Source: Paracoccaceae bacterium (lineage in GTDB: Bacteria > Pseudomonadota > Alphaproteobacteria > Rhodobacterales > Rhodobacteraceae). Taken from it: DNA of 64,000 nucleotides. The stretch covers positions 62,001-126,000 of the forward strand of contig WKFK01000012.1 in the NCBI GenBank assembly GCA_014872815.1, read 5' to 3'. The notes beneath the pieces were generated by a model. It was not told the DNA's origin and did not search any database. It worked only from the letters and a program-made list of their open reading frames with translations. Positions 53,971 to 63,944 of this stretch are shown here, piece after piece; position 1 is the first letter of the stretch, and each line of letters begins with the position of its first letter. Both the position numbers and the translations under genes were made by a program.

Positions 53971-54273
53971 ATGACTGACAAAACACTTACACGGATGGAT
54001 CTCAGCGAAGCTGTGTTTCGCGAAGTGGGCCTATCCAGAAACGATTCCGCGCAATTGGTCGAAAGCATTTTGACCCACATGTCTGACGCGCTGGTGAATG
54101 GCGAACAGGTCAAAATCTCTTCCTTTGGGACCTTCAGCGTACGTGACAAAGCCGCACGAGTAGGGCGCAACCCTAAAACGGGTGAAGAAGTTCCAATCCA
54201 ACCACGCCGTGTCCTGACCTTCCGGCCATCGCATCTGATGAAAGATCGCGTCGCGGCTGGCAACAAAAAATAA
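53971..54273 (+). CDS. ihfA: Integration host factor subunit alpha
   Basis: 100 residues from ATG 53971, preceded by GGGGGGACC. HU/IHF fold with the DNA-intercalating arm [17 protein letters not shown], in which PIQPRRV matches IHF alpha. Forms a heterodimer with IHF beta (not in the window) to bend DNA. 15 bases before the MerR-like gene, an arrangement conserved widely (ihfA-merR). Confidence 0.95.
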   Translation: MTDKTLTRMDLSEAVFREVGLSRNDSAQLVESILTHMSDALVNGEQVKISSFGTFSVRDKAARVGRNPKTGEEVPIQPRRVLTFRPSHLMKDRVAAGNKK

Positions 54274-54288
54274 GACGAGACAAACTCC

Positions 54289-55647
54289 ATGGCCAAATCG
54301 CGCGAGGCTTTTCGCACAATCAGCGAAGTAGCCGAATGGCTTGATGTGCAAACGCATGTGCTGCGTTTTTGGGAAAGCAAATTCTCACAAGTCAAACCTG
54401 TGAAACGCGCAGGTGGGCGGCGGTACTACCGTCCCCAGGACATGGAGCTTCTCGGTGGTCTGAAAAAGCTCCTGCATGAAGACGGTATGCCGATCAAAGA
54501 CGCGCAGCAATTGCTGCGCGAAAAAGGCGTAAAGCATGTGGCAAGCCTCTCGCGTCCCGTCGATGAAGAGGATGCGACGTCGGGTGCGGAAGACGTGGGC
54601 GATGAAGTGGTCCAAGAGCTTGTCGACACGCCCGAGGAAACAGCACAGACCGAAATCGCACTTGACGAGGTGCTGAACGACGCGCCAGAAACGGTCGAAG
54701 CAGTCGCCGAAGATCAAACTCCAGAGCCAAACGTCGCGGCCGCCCCGGAGGATCAAGAAGCAAAAGCCCTCCCAACCGACACGGAAAACGGTGCCGACGA
54801 ACTTCCAGAGGAAATACTCGATACCCCTTCAGAAGACGAGGTACCTCCGGTTGCTGAGACACTTTCCAGCGATGACAGCGCCGATGGCATCCCCGAAGAT
54901 CTTCTGGTCAAAATCGAGGAAGATGTTCCCACGGCTTCGCCCGACCAAGTCTCGGTGACAACGGACGCCATGAGCGCAGCCCCAAACCCAGGCGCTCAGC
55001 AACACACACATGACGATAGTGCTGCGACCGGGCCTTCCTCCGATGGTGAGGTGCCAGCGCCCGCAACCCACTCTAGCGACTTGCCGCCAATGAACGACCT
55101 CTTCGCGGCCTTGGAGACTTCAGACACCTCTCCTCAGTCCGAGGATACGGATGTCCACGTCGCGTCGGATGACAACGCCGCGCACGAAGCGCCAACCGCT
55201 GAACCCGTTACCGATACGCCTGCAGCGGCGCAGGATGCTCCTCAAGCCGTTCCTTCTAATACAGAGACAGACGCGCCTGTCGCTCCAGCCGAGGTCAAAG
55301 CAGAGGCAAGCGCCCTACCAAGCGCAGGTCCCTCCACACAAAATACACCTGTTGCAAGCGCCCCAGCAGAGGCGTCGACTTTGTCCGCAACAGAAACGCC
55401 CGCTGCCGCACCTGCTGAACCTACAACAACAGCCCAGAAACTTGGCGCGCAATCAGAGGAATCCTCCGTCACACCGGCTGCCTCTTCTTCCAGCAGCGAG
55501 GCCCCGGAAGCCGCCGTCGCGCGCGAAGACGCACGAGATGACTTCCTATTGATGCTGACCAAACCGGTGACCGTATCCTCGCAGGATGCGTCCCGCGCGG
55601 CCAGCTTGCTGGCGCGACTGGAAGCTTTGCAAAGCAAAGCAGGATAA
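54289..55647 (+). CDS. MerR-like regulator with a very long disordered tail
   Basis: 452 residues. An N-terminal MerR-type helix-turn-helix (about 8-78: [37 protein letters not shown]), usual for the gene downstream of ihfA. From about 90 to 400 the protein is low-complexity, rich in Ala, Glu, Pro, Thr and Ser, with no hydrophobic core. The end, [20 protein letters not shown] and [10 protein letters not shown], looks folded. No effector domain of known type. Functions of this ihfA-linked MerR group are unknown. Confidence 0.85.
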   Translation: MAKSREAFRTISEVAEWLDVQTHVLRFWESKFSQVKPVKRAGGRRYYRPQDMELLGGLKKLLHEDGMPIKDAQQLLREKGVKHVASLSRPVDEEDATSGAEDVGDEVVQELVDTPEETAQTEIALDEVLNDAPETVEAVAEDQTPEPNVAAAPEDQEAKALPTDTENGADELPEEILDTPSEDEVPPVAETLSSDDSADGIPEDLLVKIEEDVPTASPDQVSVTTDAMSAAPNPGAQQHTHDDSAATGPSSDGEVPAPATHSSDLPPMNDLFAALETSDTSPQSEDTDVHVASDDNAAHEAPTAEPVTDTPAAAQDAPQAVPSNTETDAPVAPAEVKAEASALPSAGPSTQNTPVASAPAEASTLSATETPAAAPAEPTTTAQKLGAQSEESSVTPAASSSSSEAPEAAVAREDARDDFLLMLTKPVTVSSQDASRAASLLARLEALQSKAG

Positions 55648-55720
55648 TCCTTGGGGCACGACAGAACTTGCATTTTTTGACTTGCCCCCGCCCCCAATTC
55701 CGTTATGAACAGCCCATCGT

Positions 55721-55797
55721 CGGGCTATGGCGCAGCCTGGTAGCGCGTCCGTCTGGGGGACGGAAGGTCGCAGGTTCAAGTCCTGCTAGCCCGACCA
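55721..55797 (+). tRNA. tRNA-Pro (GGG)
   Basis: 77 nucleotides folding as acceptor CGGGCTA/TAGCCCG, D stem GCGC/GCGC with the AGCCTGGTA loop, anticodon stem TCCGT/ACGGA with loop CTGGGGG (anticodon GGG), T stem GCAGG/CCTGC with TTCAAGT, discriminator A and encoded CCA. No integrase or direct repeat of its 3' end is seen nearby. Confidence 0.95.
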
Positions 55798-55802
55798 ACA
55801 AC

Positions 55803-55834
55803 AAACGCCCGTGTGCCGTTCGGCCCGGGCGTTT
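55803..55834 (+). terminator. Terminator of tRNA-Pro
   Basis: AAACGCCCG / CGGGCGTTT nine-bp stem followed by a further T and TGTACA, starting six bases after the tRNA CCA. Confidence 0.8.
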
Positions 55835-55855
55835 TGTACACCCGGGGGGAGCAAT

Positions 55856-56932
55856 ATGACCGGCGTTTTACCCAGCCAAACCATTGAAACCATGCTGCAA
55901 ACCGGCGAAATTTCCGTTTCTTCGCCTGTCGCCGAAGGGCAAGTGCAACCCGCATCTTTGGATTTACGCTTGGGCACAGTTGCCTACCGCGTCCGCGCCT
56001 CCTTTCTTGCGGGCCACGATCGCAGCGTACAGGACCGCCTTTCCGAGTTTGAAATGCACCGCATCGACCTCTCAAACGGAGCTGTACTCGAGAAAGGCTG
56101 CGTCTATGTGGTGCCTTTAATGGAAAGCCTGGCGCTTCCCGAAGGTGTTCAAGCCGTAGCCAATGCCAAAAGCTCAACCGGCCGTCTGGATCTGCTCACC
56201 CGCACCATAACAGACGGCGGTACTGAATTTGACCGCATCGCGCCAGGCTACACAGGCCCGCTCTACGCCGAAATCTGTCCGCGCAGCTTCTCCGTGCTGG
56301 TCCGTCCAGGCATGCGCCTCAACCAAATCCGATTTCGCAAAGGCCAAAGTGTTCTGACAGACGCAGACCTCGCTGTCCTACATGACCGCAGCCCGCTGGT
56401 GGACGGTGAGGCCGTGATCGACGATGGTCTGGGCTTCTCTGTCGACCTGCAACCTGCCCAAGGCACTTTGGTCGGCTACCGGGCCAAGCCGCACACCGGT
56501 GTGATCGATCTGGACAACATCGGCCACTACGATCCTGCGGATTATTGGGAAGAGCTGCACGCGTCAGACGGCAAAATCATTTTGGACCCGGGCGCCTTCT
56601 ACATTCTGGTTAGCCGGGAAGCGGTCCACATCCCCCCGGCCTATGCTGCCGAAATGGCTCCATTTTTGGCAATGGTGGGTGAGTTCCGCGTACACTACGC
56701 AGGCTTCTTTGACCCTGGCTTCGGACATGATGCGGTAGGCGGCTCCGGCTCACGCGGTGTGTTGGAGGTGCGCTGTCACGAGGCACCCTTTGTACTCGAG
56801 CATGGTCAAGTGGTTGGTCGCCTGGTGTATGAGCGCATGGCCGACGTGCCAGAACAGCTGTATGGCTCTGGCATCGCCTCAAACTATCAGGGTCAGGGCC
56901 TAAAACTCAGCAAGCATTTCAAGGCGACGTAG
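55856..56932 (+). CDS. dcd: dCTP deaminase, double-length alphaproteobacterial form
   Basis: 358 residues from ATG 55856, with GGGGGGAG before it. Two dUTPase/DCD-like halves: the first has SLDLRLGTVAYRV, NAKSSTGRLDLL, GYTGPLYAEICPRSF; the second has FYILVSREAVHIPPAYAAEM and HDAVGGSGSRGVLEVR. The standard enzyme is about 190 residues, so this is the fused form of Rhodobacterales. Makes dUTP from dCTP for thymidylate synthesis. Confidence 0.88.
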   Translation: MTGVLPSQTIETMLQTGEISVSSPVAEGQVQPASLDLRLGTVAYRVRASFLAGHDRSVQDRLSEFEMHRIDLSNGAVLEKGCVYVVPLMESLALPEGVQAVANAKSSTGRLDLLTRTITDGGTEFDRIAPGYTGPLYAEICPRSFSVLVRPGMRLNQIRFRKGQSVLTDADLAVLHDRSPLVDGEAVIDDGLGFSVDLQPAQGTLVGYRAKPHTGVIDLDNIGHYDPADYWEELHASDGKIILDPGAFYILVSREAVHIPPAYAAEMAPFLAMVGEFRVHYAGFFDPGFGHDAVGGSGSRGVLEVRCHEAPFVLEHGQVVGRLVYERMADVPEQLYGSGIASNYQGQGLKLSKHFKAT

Positions 56933-56938
56933 GCGCGC

Positions 56939-57160
56939 TTAGAACCGCCCGATCTTACGCGTTGCGCGCATGGCTTGCCGTGCGCGTTTTGCGTCAAACT
57001 GGTGCTTGGGCGCTGCGCCTTGCTCACCATCCCATGGGCCTGGGTCAGGCTTCTTGGACTTAGACTTGGACATGGCGGTAATCCCAGCATCAATCCCACC
57101 ATTGATAAGGCGGCGCATCACCATGCGCGTCACCATGTTGATCAATTGATTGGCATTCAT
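56939..57160 (-). CDS. Small conserved Roseobacter protein
   Basis: 73 residues: an N-terminal amphipathic helix (NQLINMVTRMVMRRLINGGI), then a Lys/Ser/Pro/Gly segment and a basic end (KRARQAMRATRKIGRF). I recall this short protein next to dcd/scpB in several Rhodobacteraceae; function unknown. Confidence 0.7.
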   Translation of the reverse strand: MNANQLINMVTRMVMRRLINGGIDAGITAMSKSKSKKPDPGPWDGEQGAAPKHQFDAKRARQAMRATRKIGRF

Positions 57161-57250
57161 TTTACCTGCTCCGAGTTTATCATTGTCCCCAATCTAGGAA
57201 ACAATTGAGCCAATATTAAGGCCAAGGCACAGATTAACGTTTAGACAAGC

Positions 57251-57955
57251 TTAGTCCTCAAACATCTCAGACTGGCCATCATCAATGACCATGCCGTCGT
57301 CGTCTTCATCAGAGTTCACGCCAAGCGGAATGGTGCCTGGCGGTGGCCGGTTCTCCAACAGGCCTGCTGCGCGCAGCTCTTTTAGGCCAGGCAAATCACG
57401 CGGACTGGACAGGCCAAAGTGGTCAAGGAAACTTGGCGTCACCACAAAAGTGACCGGTCGGCCCGGTGTCATCTTGCGGCGGCCAAAGCGGATCCATTCC
57501 ATCTCTAGCAGTTGATCCACCGTGCCCCGGCTAACGCTCACGCCACGTATTTCTTCAATCTCGGCGCGTGTGACCGGCTGGTGATACGCGATAATCGCCA
57601 AAGTCTCGACAGCGGCACGAGAAAGCTTACGTGTCTCCACGGTTTCCTTCTGCATCAGAAACCCAAGATCTGGCGCCGTGCGCATGGCCCAGGCCTCGCC
57701 CACTTTCACAACGTGAACCCCGCGCCCCTCATAACGTTTGCGCAGATGCACCAAGGCCTCCGCCGCGTCGCAGCCATGAGGCATGCGATCGTTCATTTCT
57801 TTGACAGTGACAGGTTCCGCGCTTGCAAAAAGGATCGCTTCACACATGCGCTCCTGCTCGGCAACTGGTGGCGCCTCAAACAGGCTTTCCTCCTGTTCGC
57901 TCCCCTGCTCCACAACCTCGGCTTCTGGCTCCGATGCGTCGATATCGTCACTCAT
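57251..57955 (-). CDS. scpB: Segregation and condensation protein B
   Basis: 234 residues from ATG 57955. Two winged-helix modules: MCEAILFASAEPVTVKEM, then LSRAAVETLAIIAYHQPVTRAEIEEIRGV, the ScpB signature. The first 35 residues are acidic and probably flexible. Works with ScpA and SMC in chromosome organisation. Overlaps scpA by eight bases. Confidence 0.95.
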   Translation of the reverse strand: MSDDIDASEPEAEVVEQGSEQEESLFEAPPVAEQERMCEAILFASAEPVTVKEMNDRMPHGCDAAEALVHLRKRYEGRGVHVVKVGEAWAMRTAPDLGFLMQKETVETRKLSRAAVETLAIIAYHQPVTRAEIEEIRGVSVSRGTVDQLLEMEWIRFGRRKMTPGRPVTFVVTPSFLDHFGLSSPRDLPGLKELRAAGLLENRPPPGTIPLGVNSDEDDDGMVIDDGQSEMFED

Positions 57956-58772
57956 CTCTGCCGTCTCTCTTTCGTACTTCGATCGGCGCGAAGGTCTCAC
58001 TCTGGCGAATAAACACTTTGCCTTCCTTGGCCAGTTCCAAAGACGCCGCAAAGGTCGCCGCCGTGGCGGAGCGCCGTTTCTTAGGGTCGTTTTCCCAGCC
58101 CGCAGGCAGATAACTCAAAATATCCGTCCAGGCCCCAGCATAACCAATCAGCCCGCGCATCCGCTCCAGCGCCTCTTCCATCGTGAAGACGGAATCGCGA
58201 TCCATGATAAACGGGCGAAACTCGTCCCGCGTGCGCAGCCGCGCATAGCCCTGCATCAGGTCCAGCAACGTCGCGGTGAACGTCACCTTGCGCACGCGTT
58301 CCACAGTCTCCGGAACGCCGCGCGCAAAGAAATCGCGCCCCAACCGGTCGCGCGCCATCAATTTGGCCGCCGCATCCCGCATCGCCTGCAAGCGTTCGAG
58401 TTGAAACGCCAGGTGCGCCGCCAGTTCCTCACCGGAGGGTCCCTCTTCCGTGGGATCCGGTGGCAACAACAGGCGCGACTTCAAAAACGCCAACCACGCC
58501 GCCATCACCAGATAGTCCGCCGCCAGCTCTAGCCGCAGCCGTTTGGCCCGTTCCACAAAATCCAGATATTGCTGCGCCAACTCCAAAATCGAAATCTTGC
58601 GCAGGTCCACTTTCTGTGTGCGCGACAGTGTCAGCAACAGGTCAAGCGGCCCCTCAAACCCGTCCACGTCCACAATCAGAGCTTCCGCCGCCATACGTTC
58701 GGCAACGGACATCTCCTCCTGCTCGTCCCCAAAGGACATCTGGAGAGTTTGATTAAGGTCGGTTTCGGCCAT
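57948..58772 (-). CDS. scpA: Segregation and condensation protein A
   Basis: 274 residues. Kleisin: FEGPLDLLLTLSRTQKVDLRKI binds SMC at the N-terminus; the C-terminal helices (TFAASLELAKEGKVFIRQ) form the winged helix. Next to nagZ upstream with a 24-base gap. Confidence 0.95.
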   Translation of the reverse strand: MAETDLNQTLQMSFGDEQEEMSVAERMAAEALIVDVDGFEGPLDLLLTLSRTQKVDLRKISILELAQQYLDFVERAKRLRLELAADYLVMAAWLAFLKSRLLLPPDPTEEGPSGEELAAHLAFQLERLQAMRDAAAKLMARDRLGRDFFARGVPETVERVRKVTFTATLLDLMQGYARLRTRDEFRPFIMDRDSVFTMEEALERMRGLIGYAGAWTDILSYLPAGWENDPKKRRSATAATFAASLELAKEGKVFIRQSETFAPIEVRKRDGRDE

Positions 58773-58796
58773 GCCCCCTGCCCGTCAAGCGCCGCT

Positions 58797-59780
58797 TCAG
58801 AACGCTTTAAGTTCCTCGGCAAGCGCTTCAATGTCAACAGGCATGGGCTGACGCCGGGCAGCTAGAACCGCCTCAGCTCGGCGCTGTCCCGCTTCAGACA
58901 TCTCGCCGATCGCCGCTGCGACTGCTTGTCGGTCCGCCAAAGTACCGTTGCAATGCAGAACCGCGTCACAGCCCGCAGCAATCGCTGCCGCAGCACGTTC
59001 TTCCACGGTGCCACTCAGCGCCTGCATGTCGATGTCATCGGACATGATCAAACCGCCAAAGCCAATCTCTTCGCGCATGAACTGCATCATCTTCGGCGAG
59101 GTCGTCGCAGGCGCGTCATCCATGTCCTCAAACACAATATGCGCCGTCATGCCCATCGGCAGGTCATTGAGCGCCTTGAACGGCGCAAAATCGCCTTCCA
59201 ACTGTGCTTTGGGCACAGACACACGAGGCAAATCTTTATGGCTGTCGACAACGGCCAGCCCATGCCCCGGCATATGTTTGATCACAGGAAAAACGCCGCC
59301 ATCCGAAAGCCCCTTGGCCACAGCGCGGCCAATCTCGATGATCTGCTTTGGGTCCTCGCCATAACAACGGTTGCGCAAAAACGGATGCGTGTTCGGCCGC
59401 GCGACATCCACCATGGGTGCGCAATCCGCATCAATCCCGAGCGCCATCAACTCATGCGCAATGATTCGATACCGAAGATACATCGCCCGCGCGGCTTTGG
59501 AACCCGCCTTCTGGACCTCTTCCAAAGGCGGCAACCACTCGGTTGCCATAGGCGCCCGAATGCGTTGCACCCGTCCGCCTTCCTGATCAATCAGGATCGG
59601 CGCATGGTGATCCACACAGGCGCGAAGCTCATCACACAGCGCTCGGATTTGATCTGCACTGTCAATATTGCGGGCAAACAGGATAAAGCCAAACGGCTGC
59701 ACCTCCCGAAAGAACACCTTTTCCTCTGCCGTCAGGCGCAAGCCATCACAACCAAAAATCGCGGCGCAAAAGCGGCTCAT
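58797..59780 (-). CDS. nagZ: Beta-N-acetylhexosaminidase NagZ
   Basis: 327 residues from ATG 59780. GH3: IDQEGGRVQR, KHMPGHG (168-174) with the His on the flexible loop, and nucleophile Asp248 in MSDDIDMQAL. Removes GlcNAc from GlcNAc-anhydroMurNAc in peptidoglycan recycling, feeding AnmK (15215-16324). Overlaps the SPOR gene by four bases. Confidence 0.95.
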   Translation of the reverse strand: MSRFCAAIFGCDGLRLTAEEKVFFREVQPFGFILFARNIDSADQIRALCDELRACVDHHAPILIDQEGGRVQRIRAPMATEWLPPLEEVQKAGSKAARAMYLRYRIIAHELMALGIDADCAPMVDVARPNTHPFLRNRCYGEDPKQIIEIGRAVAKGLSDGGVFPVIKHMPGHGLAVVDSHKDLPRVSVPKAQLEGDFAPFKALNDLPMGMTAHIVFEDMDDAPATTSPKMMQFMREEIGFGGLIMSDDIDMQALSGTVEERAAAAIAAGCDAVLHCNGTLADRQAVAAAIGEMSEAGQRRAEAVLAARRQPMPVDIEALAEELKAF

Positions 59781-60799
59781 CGTGTGGTGACCGGGATACA
59801 ATCTGCGTTTTCAGCTTTCAGCGCAGAACACAGGCGCCGCGCATCGCTGACAGTCTCAAAGCCCATGGCGCGCAGGCGATAGAACACTCTTCCGCCGCTG
59901 CTGGCTTTTTCAATCACACGGGACTTGTCGCCCAGATAGGTGTCAAACCGCTGCTGCAACTTATCCCACTCTGCCCGCGCAATCTCGGGGCTAGCATAAG
60001 CCCCCAATTGCACCAAGCGTGTCCCTGCAGGGATGGTCTCCGCATCCACCTCTTGCAGCGCGCCTTGCACAGCCGCATCAATCGACGCAACCTGTGTGCC
60101 CTGCGCTTTGCTAGACAGATTTGCCGGACGCAGCACAGGACGCAGCGAACGCTTCAGACCGCCTTTGATCTCTGGCTTCGGGTCGGCTGCAACCTCTGCC
60201 GCTGCCGGTTCTGGCTTACTCAACGCCACCTGGATCGGCTGAACCGCTTCAACTTCAACAGTTTCCAGCGGCTTCGCGCCAGCGGCCAACTGATCGGCCA
60301 ATTCTTCCACCGACAGTGGTTTGCTCACATCCAGTGGCTCCGGCGCCACGATCGGCGCCGATGGCGCCCGCGCCACCACTTCGGTCAGTTTTTCGGTTTC
60401 TACAAGGCTCGGCACAGCGGACGGTGCCTCGGTTGGCTGCACCACAACAGGCGTGCCAGATACACGATCCCGCTCTGTCAAAGAAATTGGCGGCGGCGCC
60501 ACAATCACCTGATCCGCCGGACCAGCTGCGCTGCCGTCCGCTGCGACTTGATTGACCATCAAGCCCTGATGGCCAGCCTGACGCCCACCGGGATCTTCCG
60601 GCTGAATGCGCATTGGTCCTTCCAGCGCCCGGACCACCGGCACGCCACTCACATCGCGGGAGAGGATTTGAAAGCCCCAAACGCCAGTACCAACCACCAA
60701 AGCCAAAGATACAAACATCCCGGCGCGGTTCACCAAAAGTGCCGCGTTGGAAGATTCGCCTTTGGGCGCGCCATGCGCACCCATCGGAATTTCTGCCAT
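59777..60799 (-). CDS. SPOR-domain membrane protein
   Basis: 340 residues. A single N-terminal membrane helix (about 24-50, MFVSLALVVGTGVWGFQIL), a long Pro/Val/Ala-rich periplasmic linker (about 60-255) and a C-terminal SPOR domain (about 258-338, LVQLGAYASPEIARAEWDKL). SPOR domains bind denuded glycan at the division site. Always found before nagZ in this order in relatives known to me. Confidence 0.9.
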   Translation of the reverse strand: MAEIPMGAHGAPKGESSNAALLVNRAGMFVSLALVVGTGVWGFQILSRDVSGVPVVRALEGPMRIQPEDPGGRQAGHQGLMVNQVAADGSAAGPADQVIVAPPPISLTERDRVSGTPVVVQPTEAPSAVPSLVETEKLTEVVARAPSAPIVAPEPLDVSKPLSVEELADQLAAGAKPLETVEVEAVQPIQVALSKPEPAAAEVAADPKPEIKGGLKRSLRPVLRPANLSSKAQGTQVASIDAAVQGALQEVDAETIPAGTRLVQLGAYASPEIARAEWDKLQQRFDTYLGDKSRVIEKASSGGRVFYRLRAMGFETVSDARRLCSALKAENADCIPVTTR

Positions 60800-60889
60800 T
60801 TTTGCCTCACTGCCCGTCCGCGTTACCGCAGGTGTACGGTGTCGTCGGGGTCGTCTTGCCTAGTCCTCAACCCCGACGAACGTGCAGCT

Positions 60890-62635
60890 TTAGCGCATCT
60901 CTTGCGCCGGAGTTACACCTAGAATACCAAGACCAGCGGAAATAACAACGGCCACGGCACGGGCCAGCGCAATTTTCGCTTGTGATGTATCTGCGTCACC
61001 CTCTTGCACAAAGCGCAACGAGGTATCGTCGTTGCCTTTGTAGTAAAGCGCGTGCAACTCGCCTGCGAGTTCGTAGAGATAGAAAGCAATCCGGTGCGGC
61101 TCATTGGTGCGCCCGGCGATTTCCACCAGACGCGGCCACTCGGACAGCTTTTTCGCCACGGTAATCTCCGCCGCATGGTCCAGCTTGGACAGATCCGCGC
61201 CTGCCAGTGTCGCGTCATCCGCCGTGATGCCCGCTGCCTCAGCATTACGGATAACAGAACACACCCGTGCATGGGCGTACTGCACATAGAACACAGGGTT
61301 GTCTTTGGACTGCTCCAGCACTTTGTCGAAATCAAAGTCCAGCGGCGCATCGTTCTTGCGGGTCAGCATCACAAAACGGGTCACATCCGGCCCCACCTGA
61401 TCCACCACATCGCGCAAGGTCACAAAGGTGCCTGCCCGCTTGGACATTTTGAACGGTTCACCGTTTTTGAAGAGCTTCACCAGCTGGGTCAGCTTGATAT
61501 CCAATGGCACTTCGCCGCCGGACAATGCCGAAACCGCTGCTTTCATCCGCTTCACATAGCCACCATGGTCCGCGCCAAAGATATCGATCAGCGCGTCAAA
61601 GCCACGCGTAACTTTGTCGTAATGGTAAGCAATGTCTGGCGCAAAATAGGTCCAAGCACCGTCAGATTTCTTCACCGGACGGTCCACATCGTCGCCGTGC
61701 TCGGTCGACTTGAACAAGGTCTGTTCGCGCGGTTCCCAATCCTCAGGCTTTTTACCTTTTGGAGGCTCCAACACGCCTTCGTAGATCAAACCTTTGTCTT
61801 CCAAAGACTTCAGCGCCGCCTCGATTTGACCTGTGCCGTAGAGCGATTTCTCGGAGTAGAACACGTCCATCTCCACGCCCAGCGCCTTCAGGTCGTCACG
61901 GATCAGATCCATCATCGCATCGGTGGCAAACTCACGAATCTCCGCCAGCCAGACATCTTCGTCTTTACCAACATAGGCATCGCCAACTTTGGCTTTCAGC
62001 GCCTCACCAACAGGCACAAGATAGTCACCCGGATAGGTGCCATCCTCAAACGCCACATCTTGGCCATGCGCCTCCAGATACCGCAGGTAAACGGAACGCG
62101 CCAATACATCGACCTGCCCGCCGCCATCGTTGATGTAATACTCGCGCGTCACATCAAAGCCGACAAAATCCAACAGAGAGGCCAGCGCATCGCCAAACAC
62201 GGCCCCACGGGTATGCCCGACGTGTAGCGGCCCGGTTGGGTTGGCGGAGACATACTCCACGTTCACTTTCTTACCCGCCCCCATGGTGGAGCGGCCAAAA
62301 TCGGTGCCTTGCTCAAGCGCCGCTTTCACAACGCCCTGCCACAGACCAGCAGACAGACGCAGGTTCAAGAACCCAGGGCCTGCCACCTCGGCCACTTCAA
62401 CACGCGGGTCTTCCGCCAGCTTCCCGGCCAGCACGTCAGCAATGTCGCGCGGCTTCATTTTGGCTGGCTTGGCCAGCACCATGGCGGCGTTGGTTGCCAT
62501 ATCGCCATGCAACGCGTCGCGCGGCGGCTCGACCGCCACGTTTTTGAAGTCCAGCCCCTCAGGCAGCGCGCCCTCGGCTTGCATCGCGTTTAGCGCGTCG
62601 ATCACGGCAACGCGGATCTCGGAAAACAGGTTCAT
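60890..62635 (-). CDS. argS: Arginyl-tRNA synthetase
   Basis: 581 residues. Class Ia with HVGHTRG (HIGH), [15 protein letters not shown] (KMSKS-like), N-terminal Add-1 domain and the DALR anticodon-binding end ([17 protein letters not shown]). Charges tRNA-Arg. In the dgt-argS-SPOR-nagZ-scpAB run. Confidence 0.97.
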   Translation of the reverse strand: MNLFSEIRVAVIDALNAMQAEGALPEGLDFKNVAVEPPRDALHGDMATNAAMVLAKPAKMKPRDIADVLAGKLAEDPRVEVAEVAGPGFLNLRLSAGLWQGVVKAALEQGTDFGRSTMGAGKKVNVEYVSANPTGPLHVGHTRGAVFGDALASLLDFVGFDVTREYYINDGGGQVDVLARSVYLRYLEAHGQDVAFEDGTYPGDYLVPVGEALKAKVGDAYVGKDEDVWLAEIREFATDAMMDLIRDDLKALGVEMDVFYSEKSLYGTGQIEAALKSLEDKGLIYEGVLEPPKGKKPEDWEPREQTLFKSTEHGDDVDRPVKKSDGAWTYFAPDIAYHYDKVTRGFDALIDIFGADHGGYVKRMKAAVSALSGGEVPLDIKLTQLVKLFKNGEPFKMSKRAGTFVTLRDVVDQVGPDVTRFVMLTRKNDAPLDFDFDKVLEQSKDNPVFYVQYAHARVCSVIRNAEAAGITADDATLAGADLSKLDHAAEITVAKKLSEWPRLVEIAGRTNEPHRIAFYLYELAGELHALYYKGNDDTSLRFVQEGDADTSQAKIALARAVAVVISAGLGILGVTPAQEMR

Positions 62636-62711
62636 CAGACCGTCCTATCAATGTGTCTTTGGTCTTTTTCGGATTTGGCGTGGTTTATCACCCCAATCCG
62701 TCACGTCAACG

Positions 62712-63851
62712 TCACTTGCCCAGAAGCTGCGCATGTTGTTGCAGCGCATAGCGGTCCGTCATGCCGGAAATATAGTCTGACACCATGCGTGCGACAGCCG
62801 TCTCGTTTTGACATTTCGCCAAATCCGCATGCCATCTCTCCGGCAACAGATTGGGCTTACTCAAATAAAGCGGGAATAGCTCTTCCACCACAATCGTCAC
62901 TTCCTTGCGCATTTTCACCACACTGGGTGCGCGATACATGCGCGAAAACAGGAACTTGCGAATTTCCTTGAGGTCTTCCCAAAGCGCCGTAGAAAACTGC
63001 ACCACCGGACGCCCGCAAGCGCGTAACTCCTCCACGGACTGCGCCCCCACTTCGGCCAAGGCTGCACGGGAGGTGTCGATCACATCCCCAACCATAACGC
63101 CAAACACCCGTCGCAGCGCTTCATGCCGCCGCCGGATGCTTTCCAAGCCCGGATACTGTCGATCCACCTCGACAAAAGCATCGCCCACAATCGGCAGCGC
63201 GCAAATTTCTTCCTCGGTAAACAGCCCAGCGCGCAGCCCGTCATGTAGATCGTGGTTATTATACGCCACATCATCCGCCAAAGCGGCCACCTGCGCTTCG
63301 GCACTGGCATGGGTGTGCAGCTCCAAATCATGCACTGCGTTATAATCCGCCAAAGCATAAGGCAGCTCGCCAGTCACCGGCCCGTTGTGCTTGGCAATCC
63401 CTTCCAAGGTTTCCCAGGTCAGGTTCAGCCCGTCAAAACCCGCGTAGTGCCGCTCAAGCGAGGTTACAATCCGCACCGCTTGCGCATTGTGGTCAAAACC
63501 GCCATAGGGTGCCATCAACTCATGCAACGCATCTTCGCCTGTGTGCCCAAACGGCGTGTGCCCCAAATCATGCGCCAGCGCGATCGCCTCGGTGATTTCC
63601 TGATTGAGCCCCAACGCCCCCGCAATTGTCCGCGCCACCTGCGCCACTTCAATTGAATGCGTCAATCGGGTGCGGAAATAATCGCCCTCATGTTCCACAA
63701 AGACCTGCGTCTTGTGTTTGAGCCGCCGAAACGCGCTCGCATGAATGATCCGGTCCCGATCCCGTTGAAAACACGACCGGAAGCTGCTCTCCTCCTCCGG
63801 AAAGCGCCGTCCCTTGGCGCGCGCCGGATCTGAGGCATAGGGCACCTGCAT
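62712..63851 (-). CDS. dgt: Deoxyguanosinetriphosphate triphosphohydrolase-like protein
   Basis: 379 residues. HD fold: RDRIIHASAFRRLKHKTQVF, HSIEVAQVARTIA, the metal-binding AHDLGHTPFGHTGED, and ALADDVAYNNHDLHDGLRAG. Splits dNTPs to nucleoside and triphosphate. Divergent from an IscA/ErpA-type gene. Confidence 0.93.
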   Translation of the reverse strand: MQVPYASDPARAKGRRFPEEESSFRSCFQRDRDRIIHASAFRRLKHKTQVFVEHEGDYFRTRLTHSIEVAQVARTIAGALGLNQEITEAIALAHDLGHTPFGHTGEDALHELMAPYGGFDHNAQAVRIVTSLERHYAGFDGLNLTWETLEGIAKHNGPVTGELPYALADYNAVHDLELHTHASAEAQVAALADDVAYNNHDLHDGLRAGLFTEEEICALPIVGDAFVEVDRQYPGLESIRRRHEALRRVFGVMVGDVIDTSRAALAEVGAQSVEELRACGRPVVQFSTALWEDLKEIRKFLFSRMYRAPSVVKMRKEVTIVVEELFPLYLSKPNLLPERWHADLAKCQNETAVARMVSDYISGMTDRYALQQHAQLLGK

Positions 63852-63944
63852 GAGCGTGGTCCTTGTAGCCTGTCCTTGCCTTTTCTATATTGGAGTCCGA
63901 GCCCGCAAGGAACAGGGCAAATCGTGCGAATAGGACAAAAAATC

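Noticed and set aside
55721-55797. tRNA-Pro as the attachment site of the 30-45 kb island
   Set aside because: It is more than 10 kb away from the island edge, and no duplicate of its 3' end was seen at 30.4 or 45.1 kb.
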